64,000 nt of DNA from Pseudisothecium myosuroides (lineage: Eukaryota; Streptophyta; Bryopsida; Hypnales; Lembophyllaceae): assembly GCA_951799445.1 (NCBI GenBank), contig OX637288.1:46763288-46827287 (forward strand), read 5' to 3'. Position 1 is the stretch's first letter. Each line of letters begins with the position of its first letter. Positions 1 through 10,240 of the stretch are shown here, piece after piece. The translations under genes and the position numbers were made by a program. The notes below the pieces were generated by a model. The model ran no database searches and was not told the origin of the DNA. It saw only the letters and a program-made list of their open reading frames with translations.

Positions 1-310
1 TTCTCAAGAATTTACTAAGATTGCCTATTAAACAAGAAGCTTCAAAACTTTCAGATAGCTTATCCAAATGGAATGAATCAAGTCTTTGCACATACTTTAG
101 ACAAAAATATAATCTATAAGAAATTTAAGAAATTTAAAAGTAAATCTAATTTTGTTGTTATTGTTATTGCCCACCCTTGTCATTTTGGAGCTAATAGTGA
201 CGTAACTTTTGTTCCCAGGCACTGATTGAAATAAGAACCATTTATTCTCCAAAAGCTAATTAGTTTTCTTATCTTTAGGAAAAATAACTTTTGTTCCCAA
301 AACAAGATTG
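1..310 (+). repeat. Dispersed non-coding repeat, copy A
   Basis: This AT-rich stretch has a clearly related copy at about 6060-6340 in the same orientation. Both contain, in the same order, a 'tatccaaatgRaatgaatcaa' block, an 'ataatctat(a/c)agaaa' block, a 'gttcccRggcaccgattg'-like block, and a final 'aaagctMatYagtttt'-'tatctt' block. Substitutions and small indels separate the copies. No open frame is shared, so this looks like transposon-derived or otherwise duplicated non-coding DNA. The element class is unknown. Confidence 0.6.
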
Positions 311-922
311 TCCATAACTTTCTCATTACTAGTCCAAATAGAATGAAAAAAAGCTTCACATGTTGACAAAAAAATAATCAGTCAATGAAAAAAATTAAAT
401 ACTATTTTTTTTTTTTTTTTTTTTTTCTAGCTTTCTTTTTCTAGTTCTAGTCACATGATTAGTTCCTAGATCATAAAGTCTAGTTCACAGTGATATAATA
501 GCAAAGTTGTAGTAGAGAATAAGTGACAGAAAAAGACCATTTTAGGATTCTAACATCCTAAAAATGCTTGGAAAGAAAAATTGTCCCTGCATACTAAAGA
601 TTAAATCCCACCCTCCCGCCCTTACTTCAGACTTAAGAAAATTATGGCCTCTGATGCTACATATGTCTCCTATTTGGACATGGGAGACACATTTTATTAT
701 TTGACGCATGAAGGGCTTAAATCTTGGATTCTGTATTAATCCTACAAGATTTGATCAAAACTACCAAGTAATTAGCCTCCAAGGCATACCAGTGAATCTC
801 AACCATTAAGTTAAAGGTGTGAGTTTGGCAGATGAACCGTCCAGGTCTTCACAGAGGTTCAATAGTATGAGCTGGCCTGGCTTCTTTAAGTTACATGAAA
901 CAATGGAAATGCTTTTTGTTTA
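311..922. other. Gene-free AT-rich stretch
   Basis: I see no gene here. The only low-complexity feature is a run of about 22 T near 405-426. Confidence 0.5.
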
Positions 923-1152
923 GGGCAATGCCCGAGGAGGAGGGGATTGCGTGAAAAAATGGGCCGACGAGGAAGGCGGAGCCCGACGAGGAGGTGCATT
1001 TTTTCACGCAATCCCCGACGATGAGGAGCCATTGTCCGACGTAAATCACGCCTAGGTGGATGAAGATTGGGGATGAGAAATCGTAGTCGGATGAGAAATC
1101 CGTAATGCCCGATTACGCAGGAAAACCCGCGCAATCGGGCATTACGCCCCAT
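923..1152. mobile_element. GC-rich stem-loop element (possible MITE)
   Basis: An island of GC-rich sequence in AT-rich surroundings with several dyads. The 19-base arm at 942-960 is exactly complementary to 998-1016. Around 1102-1115 pairs with about 1131-1145 (core GTAATGCCCGATT). The spacer carries repeats of 'cgacgaggaRg'. Short GGGCAATGCCC/GGGCATTACGCCC-like ends suggest a terminal-inverted-repeat element, but no target-site duplication is clear. Confidence 0.4.
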
Positions 1153-2466
1153 AAGCCTCCCGCAAAATGAACAGTGCAAATCCCGGGAGTGGTTTACGTA
1201 TTCACGACAACCGTGTGACGAGAGGCTGGTGCACCAGAAGAAATCAATTGGCTTATGCTCTAACCCACTTAGGATCTGCAATGGCTCTGAAGTTTAGAGC
1301 ATCTCCATTGCAGGGACGAGAACATGCACAATATCCAGATTTTGAAGTGGAGGTAGGCAGACCTCATTCTGTTCTGGAGACTTTTGAAAAGCAAGACGTT
1401 AAATCGTGCCATCCTTTGTGGGCCCGCCTGCCATGGCTTGTCAGGGTCTCGGATCTGGGCAATGGGACCGAGCCAAACATGGGGGGCAGACACAGATGTA
1501 GAACCGCGATTTGCAGGACACACAAGATAATGGTTTCGCAGGAGAACGATTTCGGAAACTGCAGAACGATCAGCACTATTCATGTCTTGCACAGGGCGGC
1601 GGTTTTAGAGGTTAGGGTGGCTGTTGTAGAGGTTAGGGCGGTGGTTTAGGGTTTCAAGGTCTCCTTTTAACTATGAGCATATTTACATATCCCACATTGT
1701 TTGGTGGACCTCCTACCCCCTGTGTGTATATAATGAGTTGTCTTTCCAATTCATACTACAAATCATACATGAATGGCTTTTAAAGCAAAATGAAATAGAT
1801 GTGGTGGCATGCCATATCAATATGGGCTTATTTCAAATGAATGATTTTTAAAAGTTTTCAAGAGAAGGACAAAGTCCAAAAAAAATTCAAAGTTTTACCA
1901 AAACAATATTCCGTGGCACAATTAGAACAACATTTTAAAAGTTCTTGTAGAACTTGTAAAAAAAATTGATAACACTAAAACAAATAAAGTGTCCATTTTG
2001 TGCAAGACCCATAGGACAATTTCAAACCGTTTGGGCTAAACTGTAAAAGTGCCAAAGTTGAGGAATGGAGCCATTTTAGTGAAATTTGTCATATGTCTAG
2101 TTGTTTATGCCACCTCTATACCCAAAAAACTCTTATATGCACATTTTTCAAACATTGTGGGGAGGGGCAGCATACTATAAATAGGATGTACATACATTTC
2201 TCTTGTTATAATCTCACAATGCCTATGCAATTTCACACTCAAAATTAGTATGCACACTAATAAGCAAACTTTTTAAACATCTATACGATTAGATTTAGAA
2301 AAAAATTCAACTTGCTTCATTGGGGATAACTATTTAAGTCCATGATCTTTTTTCATAAGAAAAACACACTTGGAAAGGTTTGGGCACTTAGGGGTTAACT
2401 CAAAGTCCCTTCTACGCATCTAAAGAGGCATAATACCTTCCCAGCATGGTGTAAGGTAAACTACCC
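1153..2466. other. Gene-free stretch
   Basis: Open frames of 70-160 codons lie on both strands at 1167-1649, but none resembles a known family and they overlap one another, so none is called. From 1650 on the sequence is AT-rich without recognisable features. Confidence 0.4.
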
Positions 2467-2596
2467 CATTATGGACAAAATGGAAGCAAGCCCATTGTGG
2501 GCAAAATTGTAATGGTAGTGTACATTTTAGAACTTGAATGTACACCACCATTACAATTTTGCCCATAATGGGTTTGCTCCCATTCTGTCTGTAATA
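2467..2596. mobile_element. Palindromic foldback element, ~130 bp
   Basis: The left arm (about 2467-2525) and the right arm (about 2538-2596) are near-perfect reverse complements around a short loop. Both include the cores CCATTACAATTTTGCCCA and its complement. It is non-coding and typical of a small foldback MITE. Confidence 0.6.
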
Positions 2597-3189
2597 GGAT
2601 TATGTTATGGATCCAGGGTCCAGACTCCAGTGGCAGCGTCGCCTGCCCGTGAATGAATGAAAGGCTCGTCCTCTCTGCCAGTCGCCCAGTTTTTTCTTCA
2701 TATATTTCTCTCACTTGGCTCTATTTCCTTGGACTTCTGTTGATTAAATAAGCTGAATTGGCTTGCATTGAAAACCTCAAGCCTTCACTTTGTTTATTTG
2801 TGTTAGTCTAGGTAGGTCTATCTGTATTTCAAAGTGTGACCGGTAGACTAACACTGTCTGGGGCGTACTGGTTTCAAATTGATAGAAACGTTTAAGAGAA
2901 TCGTTTTTATGAGACAGGGGTTTTCCAACTCTCACAATGAAAGCTTCCCAATACTGTATGTCATGGGAAGGCCTTTGTATGAAAGCGTGTCCTAACTATT
3001 TGCCTGGAAGTTATTGAAATAGTTAAATTTGACTACAAAGTTACTGTCAAAAATAGAGAATGTTCTGTTGGCGAAATCTAAACAATTGTGTCTCGTTTTT
3101 TAATGTACCAACTTCTATTGACCTTAATTACTGATTAGGTTCTGAACAAATCTTTCATGTGTTGGCTCTAAGCGCAATGTTCATCCAAG

Positions 3190-3647
3190 ATGGGGAAAAG
3201 AGGGAAGGCTATCCTGATTCAAGAGACCGTGAGATCAATGCAGCGAGCACCTACAAACAAGCCACCTTTTACAGTTGGTGACATCAAGAGGGCCATTCCT
3301 CCGCACTGCTTCAAAAGGTCCATCCTCCGATCTTTTTCCTACTTGATCTACGATCTGGCCATCCTCAGCCTGGCCGTCTACTCCACCAAGTACTTCGTCT
3401 ATGATGGGCTCTTGAACTGGGCTATGTGGATAGTCTACTGGGTCATCGCGGGCTGCGTCGCAACAGAAGTGTGGGTCATCGCCCACAAATGCGGCCACCA
3501 CGCCTTCAGCGACTACTAGTGGTTGGACGATACGATGGGACTCATCTTCCACTTGTGTTTGCTGGTGCCCTACTTCTAGTGGAAGTTTTTGCACCGCCAT
3601 CATCACTCCAACATTGACAACATGGAGAAGGACAAGGTATCCAAAAG
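3190..3647 (+). pseudogene. Truncated FAD2-like omega-6 (delta-12) oleate desaturase pseudogene
   Basis: The conceptual translation follows the N-terminal third of plant microsomal delta-12 desaturases: the KPPF(T/S)VGD motif, then IPPHCFKRS, a membrane segment, then the first histidine box (here HKCGHHAFSDY) and the second box region (HRHHHSN). FAD2 enzymes desaturate oleate to linoleate in ER phosphatidylcholine. This copy is dead: TAG stops interrupt the frame at 3517-3519 (just after AFSDY) and 3577-3579 (inside LVPYF-WK). The first box has K where E is expected in HECGH. Homology ends around 3645, before the third His box. The start is the ATG of MGKRGK. Plant FAD2 coding regions are naturally intronless, so lack of introns does not prove a retrocopy. 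Confidence 0.85.
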
Positions 3648-3794
3648 TAGACTTGAGATTTTCCAAATCACTATCGGTGAAGCTTGATAATGCGACTCTC
3701 TCTCCCCCCGCCGATAGTGATCTGCTAGACTCGTAGAGCCTTAGTTTAAGATAACGAAAGATAATCAAGCAAAAATGAGGCTCCTGAGGACGAG

Positions 3795-4176
3795 GATAAT
3801 CTACAAAATGAGTGCAGATTTCGACTGCATATAGATGTCAGGTCGAGAGTTTGTCAAACGGAGTAATTTGCCCACAACCATACGATAAAGAGTGCTATCC
3901 ACAATTGAGTCAAATGATGCTTACATGTCAATTTGCAACAATAAGCCTAGCTGCATAGGAGGATTATAGTTTTGCAAACTGAGATCAATCAAGCATTTTG
4001 CCACATAGCGTTCATGGGACATAAGAATACCTGAAGAGGAATAAAACAACTCCACACCCATTGTAAAAAAAAAGCTGACCCAACACGGTCATTTCAAACT
4101 CATCACAAATCTTCTGCATAATCCAGTTTTGTTTGGCTGAGTGGCTTCCAGTGATGAGAAGATCATCCAGTCAATT
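3795..4176 (-). pseudogene. Decayed Ty1/copia reverse transcriptase/RNase H fragment
   Basis: Read on the minus strand with frameshifts, this gives a LDDLLITGS segment matching the copia YVDD...ITGS active-site region. It is followed by a FEMT-LGQ segment, an SHERYVAKCL segment and DSTLYR-VVGKLL-LTNSRPDI. These appear in the canonical copia order leading from RT into RNase H. Stops and frameshifts break it throughout. No flanking LTRs were found for this minus-strand fragment. Confidence 0.7.
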
Positions 4177-5150
4177 GATGAGAGCAAGGATTAAACCATC
4201 AACAAAACGTCCACTAACCCTAAGAGGCAAGAACAATGTCAAGAAATGAAGATGAAGCACACAGAAATTAGGAGGAACACAGAGGATGATGCGATTTCCT
4301 TGATGTGAGCAACCTCGCGAAGCTAATGCACACACCACCAGTACTAAGAGTGACATTCTAGGTGTGAATGCTGTCCAAACAATAAATCATCAAATGCGAA
4401 TGCTGGGTGAGTTATTTCAACCCCATAATACAGAAAGTTCCTTCAAAAACATGCCTCAGTGTGAAACTAGATTACAAACATTTATAGGAGGGTGCTTATG
4501 TAAAAAGGTTGGTGCTATCTAAGGCCAGGTGCTTAATAGTCCTCTTATAGCCTAAATCTAAGCATGACGTGAAGCTAAGCTAAGCCCCTCCGATAACAAC
4601 AGGGGATCCAAGCACTTGTAGCCAAGCAACCCAAGACCAATTCGGCAATTACGTTAACAATCCTCAAGAATGTCAAAGAAACGAAGAGAATTGGTAAAAT
4701 CATGGCCACAATCTCAGCTACAATCTTGAATACAGTAAACCGAACCAATACTGTGATAGAATCAATGGTGAAGCTGCTGAAACAATCAAACCTTATGGAA
4801 TACTATGCCAGAATACTTTGCACATTAGGGAAACCGAATTTAAGAGCTGAGTGTCCTTGAGTGTGTGCCACTCACTATTTGAGAAATTCAGGACACACCA
4901 GTTTGAATCTCTGCTATGAAGCCGTTTCCCCAACATCAAGAAGTCTTCAAAAGTCATCGCAAGAAGTTCAAATGGCCATTGCCTCCCTTCTGCAAACCAC
5001 TACTTGTGAGTCCTTACTCGCACCCACCCTTCACCTTCCTAAAAATGAAATTCCGTGACGAAGTGAAACCCTGAGACGATGCCGTGTCTACTCCTCTGGC
5101 TGTGCAACACACACATCCGATCACCGGTAAGAACATACCCCATCATATTA
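4177..5150. other. Gene-free stretch
   Basis: I see no gene or clear repeat. An open frame of 65 codons at 4861-5058 has no recognisable features. Confidence 0.4.
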
Positions 5151-5387
5151 CACTATAAGAAACCCGCGTTTTAGGTGATGTTAGCATAATTTTAGGAGAC
5201 GGATTTTAGTGGACGTCCGAAAAATTAACTTGTGTTTTTATGTCAATAATAATGTCTAATGAAACATCTAGATGTTTCATTGGACGTTATTATTGACATA
5301 AAAACACAAGTTAATTTTTCGGACATCCACTAAAATCCGTCTCCTAAATTATGCTAACATCACCTAAAATGTGGATTTCTTAGTGTG
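5151..5387. mobile_element. Palindromic MITE with CACTA-like ends
   Basis: The 237-bp element is almost entirely a palindrome. It begins CACTATAAGAAA and ends TTTCTTAGTGTG. Just inside both ends lies the block TTTTAGGTGATG and its complement. The arms continue almost base for base to the centre at GAAACATCTAGATGTTTC (about 5260-5277). CACTA-type termini suggest mobilisation by an En/Spm-type transposase. A 3-bp duplication is not certain (TTA to the left). Confidence 0.7.
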
Positions 5388-6059
5388 AGCTCCTTCCGAC
5401 TTAAACAGTTGCTTGCAATTAAAGAGTACTAAATGCTTAGGATCTTCTAAGTTATACGCACATGGATTTGAACTTTTTAACCCCTAAAGGCCCAAGGTCT
5501 TTTTTCTGCCAAAAGACACTGAAAACTGCCATTTCTAAAGCAAAGTATAAAAAAAAAAATTTAATGTTTTTTTTGAACATCTAACCGTAGGATCTTACAC
5601 CTAACTAGTATGAGAATGTGTGGAAAAAATTTCAGAATTTTTGACCGCACAGATTACAAGATATCTGCGTTTAAAGTGAAAAAAACAAGTTTTTCAGCAC
5701 ATTGTGGGGCTAGATTTTTTGGCTTTAAACATTTTTAACTTAAAATTTTTGCACTACAGCGTTTTGAGCTTTTAATCTTTCTTGTAGAGAATTGAGTTGA
5801 GAGTCTAGGAAAAAAAAAAAATTCAAAAAAACTTAATTATCATTCTTAAAAAAATTGTTAAGTAGAAGTAGGTCCAAGATAAAAGGAAAATCTAAAATAT
5901 TCATATATTTTAGATGGAATTAAAATGCACTAATCCCAATGGTGAGATTGTTCTAGCAAGTAAATCAGACCATGCAAAAAAAAAAAATTTGAAAAATTTG
6001 AAAATTTTCATTCAGAAATGAATCCTACAAGTTAATTTTTTCAAGAAGATGCTCTAACT

Positions 6060-6340
6060 GCCCGAAAAACAAGAAAATCCATAACTTTCTCATAACATAT
6101 CCAAATGAAATGAATCAAAGCTTTCCAGATAGGCACAAATATAATCTATCAGAAAAAAAATACTAAAAAGAAAATTCAAATTTTTGTCCATTTTTTTTCT
6201 ACTGCCCGAGCTGCCCGCCATCCCCTATTTTGAGCTTATTTGGTCATAACTATTGTTCCCGGGCACCGATTGTGGAAAAAATTATATTCCCACAAAGCTC
6301 ATCAGTTTTTCTATCTTCAAAAAAAGTTTCAAAAAATCAG
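6060..6340 (+). repeat. Dispersed non-coding repeat, copy B
   Basis: Related to 1-310, with the same ordered blocks in the same orientation, including a GTTCCCGGGCACCGATTG segment near 6255-6272. It sits between two CACTA-like elements. No coding potential is shared. Confidence 0.6.
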
Positions 6341-6659
6341 GACAAAATTCCAGCCCGTAGGTACCTGCCCGAAATTCCATTTGTCCCCTGAGGGGACAAT
6401 GGGCCTTTAGGGGTTAAACCAAAGTAAGAGCAATGGTGACCAATTTGGGACTTCCAGAAATGAGCTGTTGCCAAATTGGAACCCCAAGGCGGCACGACTC
6501 CAGAGCTCCATCTCCTGAAAGTTGAGTCGTAGGTTTTGATTGTGCCGCATCCTTTTTTCTTGACGACTACCACTAACTTGTACCCATTAGAATCACTTTT
6601 CATCAAAATGAAAGTAAGAGGGACTTTATAGGCGTATTGCAGAGGAAGCAACTACTTGT

Positions 6660-6849
6660 GAACCCTTGTTAGTGAAGTATATGTCCAACGTAACATCAAT
6701 GTTGACATAAAAACATTGGATTGTCAATATTGATATTACGTTGTACATTTTTGTTGACATAAAATTTTTGGATTGTCAACATTGACATCACCTAAAATCC
6801 GTCATAAAAAATTAGGGCTCATCACCTAAAATGGGGGTTTATTATAGTG
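6660..6849. mobile_element. Second CACTA-like MITE end, related to 5151-5387
   Basis: The right terminus (about 6820-6849) reads CATCACCTAAAATG...TTTATTATAGTG, the reverse complement of the left terminus at 5151 apart from a few bases. The interior shares the TTGACATAAAAACA block with the first element. Its left end is degenerate, so it may be a diverged family member. Alternatively the pair of ends at 5151 and 6849 may delimit a larger ~1.7-kb element carrying repeat copy B. Confidence 0.55.
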
Positions 6850-7353
6850 CCCCCCGGAATCCCGTCACCTCCTTCGAACAATCCGGCCTTGAGAAGTACA
6901 CCCCAGGAGTCCAGCTGCGCCTCACAGTGTAATACCACTGCTTTCCCGTCGATGCTGTTGACAAACTGTGCTCCAAATTTTGTCCTCTCCTTGCATTCAC
7001 AACTTCAGGCTCGCGACCACGTCTCTAGCCCAAGCTCGCAACCTCTGCCTCGTCAACGAATCTCGCCAGATGCAAGTCTTCATCAGCGACATCTCCAGAA
7101 TTTTCCTCCCACTCCTGCCCTGATAGCGCTTCGTCAATCCCGTCCCCGCAACACCTCAGCAACCATGCTACGAATGCACATAGCATCCCAAACAACACGC
7201 TTGCAAAGCTCACCAACGAAATTCCACTTACACACTCTCGGAGCATCTGAATCCTCTACTCACCAACGCGCGCCATTATTTATTTGCACGCTCTCCACCG
7301 ACTTGTATAGATTCACCAACACATTGAACCCCAATCTCCCAATTGAGAGGGGG
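6850..7353 (+). other. Internal remnant of an LTR retroelement
   Basis: This segment lies between the CACTA-like end and the LTR and finishes in a polypurine tract (GAGAGGGGG, about 7345-7353). A 170-codon open frame (6847-7359) is Ser/Pro/Thr-rich and does not resemble gag, protease, integrase, RT or RNase H. I do not call it a gene. It may be relic or non-coding carrier sequence, as in TRIM/LARD elements. Confidence 0.4.
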
Positions 7354-7503
7354 TGTTGACACACTCGTTAGATTAGAGTTCCAGGATGTTTCTCATCCAT
7401 TAGGGTTACTCCTTAGTGTATAAAATATTGGCCTCTGACCTTGGTAATCTATCTGATTATCTTACTGATCCTTTGAGTGTGTGTCTCTTAGCTTATGTCA
7501 ACA
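7354..7503 (+). mobile_element. 150-bp LTR (solo or 3' LTR) of a retrotransposon
   Basis: It starts TGTTGACA and ends TGTCAACA, a perfect 8-bp terminal inverted repeat with the canonical TG...CA ends. A polypurine tract precedes it directly, as expected for a 3' LTR. A TATA box (TATAAAA, about 7419-7425) sits inside. The small size suits a copia or TRIM element. No matching 5' LTR is seen in the window. Confidence 0.7.
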
Positions 7504-7727
7504 AGGAGTGTGTGTGATTGAGTACGTGCTTGCGGGTGACCATTTGTTTGTGTTGCACAAAAAGTTGAATAGACTTGACATTGGATCAGAATTGTATTTT
7601 ATTACAGAATTTTAGTTTCAAAATAGTGCTAAAGTGTGGGTGCCAATGAGAACACACAACAGTTGCTTTGCTGAAGAGAAGGATTGACTATTCGAACTTC
7701 ATGCATGTGAAGGTTTTTTTATATTTG

Positions 7728-7879
7728 GTAAATGTCTTTACGACTACGGCTTAAATTGGTGCGTTCTGAACTCTTCGACCAATGAGTGGCACAAGCTCCC
7801 AACATTTTCGCTTTCAAATCAACATGATCCTCTAATGTGTCGAGTTTTTTGGCACATGATTCCATGGGGAATCATGTAA
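7728..7879 (+). pseudogene. F-box/kelch-type protein fragment
   Basis: The frame here reads GKCLYDYGLNWCVLNSSTNEW followed by HKLPTFSLS, and ends at TAA (7877-7879). The pattern 'V-N-S-T-x-W-x-x-LP' is typical of the F-box-associated/kelch repeats of plant F-box proteins. Nothing up- or downstream continues the protein, so I read it as a gene fragment. The call rests on one motif and is tentative. Confidence 0.35.
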
Positions 7880-7994
7880 GGCTACGTAGAGGGTAGTATT
7901 TGCATCAGTTTAGGCATTTGAACCAATATGCACGAGTGTGCTTTCATTGGCAGATCAGTGTAGAAGGTTTGGAGAGGTCACTGCACTCACTACA

Positions 7995-8178
7995 CTGAAT
8001 AGGGGTATTAAGGGGACCAAAAAAGTAAAGGGACTTATTGTGAAAAATTGTAGATGTTTGAAACATGATGTACAACCCCGGCCACTTCAGTAACTACTAA
8101 TGTACAACAAAGGTAGATCTCTATATAGTATGAAATGTCAATTAATTAGAATGGGTCCCCTTAAAATCCCTATTTAAT
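7995..8178. mobile_element. MITE family M, copy 1
   Basis: The left TIR contains GAATAGGGGTATTAAGGGG and the right end contains CCCCTTAAAATCCCTATTT. A second copy at 22658-22850 lies in the opposite orientation and shares both TIRs plus internal blocks such as TGTAGATGTTTGAAACA. Non-coding. Confidence 0.7.
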
Positions 8179-9124
8179 GTACAAGAGCCAAACTCTCTTG
8201 AGATCGCATGTTTCTCCCCTAGTATGCAATGATTTCTTATGCCATTATTCTAAGCAAGTGGGAAGGAAGTTGACTGTAGACCACTATTTTCCTCGGACAG
8301 TAGACAACCTCATTCTTTGTTCGAAGGTCATAATTGACTATAGACTTTTAAGTTAGGCAAGTTCTTGCTTGCTCCCAATGTTGTATTCAAAGCCTTCCTC
8401 ACCCCCTCTTGGAAGAGATGAGTGGTGGCTGTAAATTGTTGTCGATCAGTGCAAAGGAGTGAGATCAGGTCCTAATGCTTCAACATTGTCAAGGTCATAT
8501 GCAATCTAGAGAATAAGCTGGTGCTGTTGGGATTCATGTGGTTTTTGAGAAATTGTACCTAATGGCTGATTTAGGGTTTGCTTGTTCTTCTATAATTTCT
8601 GCTTGTATGTTACATTGGATTGACATGTTATAAGCATGTGTGTTTGCTTCTGGTTTTTGCTCTTCATGAGTCCTGCTTGGTCTTCTGGCCAGTAACTTTG
8701 CCTTTGAAATTTTGTCGAAACACACTTCCTCAATGCACAAAATTCCACCACGATTTCAGTACCTGAAACTTGCATGACTGTGAATCAATGCCCAAAAGAG
8801 TGACAGCTTGCTTGATGAAGGGATTACCGTGTTTCAGTCTCTGTCTGCGCTCTGCGCTTGGTCCAATCAGATGGAATAATATTTTGTGGATTGTGGGCAA
8901 TGGTTGTTGGAAAAGGGGTCAGTCTCGTGCTGGAAAATGTATGGAGCGGTCGCAGATTTAAAAGCCTAAGGTAGAGGCACCCGAAAGCGTCCCAGAATCC
9001 AATGGCAGACCTTTCTAAATGGAGTACTTCTGAAACGTAAATCTAGGTGGACCATACATGGCTTATCATTTAGGTTCTAAAATGACTATCATTTATGTTC
9101 ATGAAAGGTTGGCATATCCAAAAC
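8179..9124. other. Gene-free stretch
   Basis: Only short overlapping open frames are present. I recognise no gene, RNA or repeat here. Confidence 0.4.
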
Positions 9125-9134
9125 AAGTTCAAAG

Positions 9135-9303
9135 CGGTCCAAGATGACCCTAAACTACTAGATGATGGTGGAAAGGTACCCAAACCAAATGGAGTGGTTG
9201 CGGGTACGATACCTGGTGGCAATAGGTTGTGTTTATCTAGCGTGAAATCTACCCCTTGCAGTGTGTTGTTCAACATGCTTGTGTCAAAAAAAAAAAAAAA
9301 AAA
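9135..9303 (+). mobile_element. tRNA-derived SINE, copy 1, with target-site duplication
   Basis: The ~169-bp element ends in a run of about 18 A and is flanked by the identical 10-mer AAGTTCAAAG at 9125-9134 and 9304-9313, an intact target-site duplication. The body shares the order and sequence of blocks with the minus-strand element at 42324-42497: CCAAACCAAAT, GTGGTTGC, GGTacGATAC, GGcaataggtt, then CTTGTGTC just before the A-run. A pol III B-box-like motif is present (GGTACGATACC here, GGTTCGATACT in copy 2). Two TSD-flanked, A-tailed copies with a shared pol III-like promoter make SINE the natural class. Confidence 0.85.
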
Positions 9304-9313
9304 AAGTTCAAAG

Positions 9314-10240
9314 TCATACCTACAAAAAGGTTGTCCACTGCACTTAAACCCTGAAGGACATGCACTTTTATTTGGGTATAGCCTCTTATTTGGGTACAGC
9401 CTCATGTAAACTTGTCCAGCAACAGTTAAACCCTGAAGGACAATAAGCTCTTGTGGAGCTTTCCAAAGGCTTGGGTAGGTTCATATGGAGTCATTTTTGA
9501 ATGGAGGAAAGTGAATTGTTTACCAATGATGCATGTTTGGATTAGCTTTGTGACAATATAATTTATCTATTTGATGAGATGTCCAAAATGAAAGATGTTG
9601 GATAATCTCTCCTTGCGATATTTTTTGACTTTTTGACATAGGAAAATGGAAAATCCATAAATCAATGTGTAGTGTATCTTGTCTATTTGTGTTATATTCT
9701 TTGGATCTAAATTTAAGCAAGAAAGATGATTTTTTTTAAAATTTGAGACCAACTTATGAAATGAAGCTTATGAAGTCTAATACCATACCAATTTGAAATA
9801 TATAATAATGGCTATTTAAATTGGACAAGTAGTTACATAAGCTCTGTATTTGTTTTTGTTAACATTGAACCCAAAGGAGTCGCTGAAAACACACCAGTTT
9901 ACAGCTGAAAACATGATTCTCCTAATAGATCCAACAATGAATTACTCAAACAAGCACTGCAGATTCCCCTAAACAAGCATCATGCCAAAAAAGAAGTGGC
10001 AGCAGTCGCGATTGTTCTTCACATTGAAAAGATGACGTGCCCATTTAGCACATTACAAAAGTTCTGTGTAAATTGTTTATCGGCAAAGTCATGGTACAAA
10101 ACACCCGAAAGTTCACTGAACAATACCTCTGTGAACTCACGGTTGGGAGCTCAAACAGATGCCCTCATCAGCTTTGCTAAAACCTAAACTGTCCTCAGAT
10201 ATGCCTTCGGCTGAGAAAGGGAGCAGTTGTAACATACCTA
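9314..10240. other. Gene-free stretch downstream of the PurL gene
   Basis: No gene is recognised. The part nearest 10240 should contain the 3' UTR of the minus-strand PurL gene, but I cannot place its polyadenylation site. Confidence 0.4.

Noticed and set aside
6847..7359. 170-codon Ser/Pro-rich frame as a protein gene
   Set aside because: It starts at the edge of a MITE and ends in the LTR. No homology or domain is evident.
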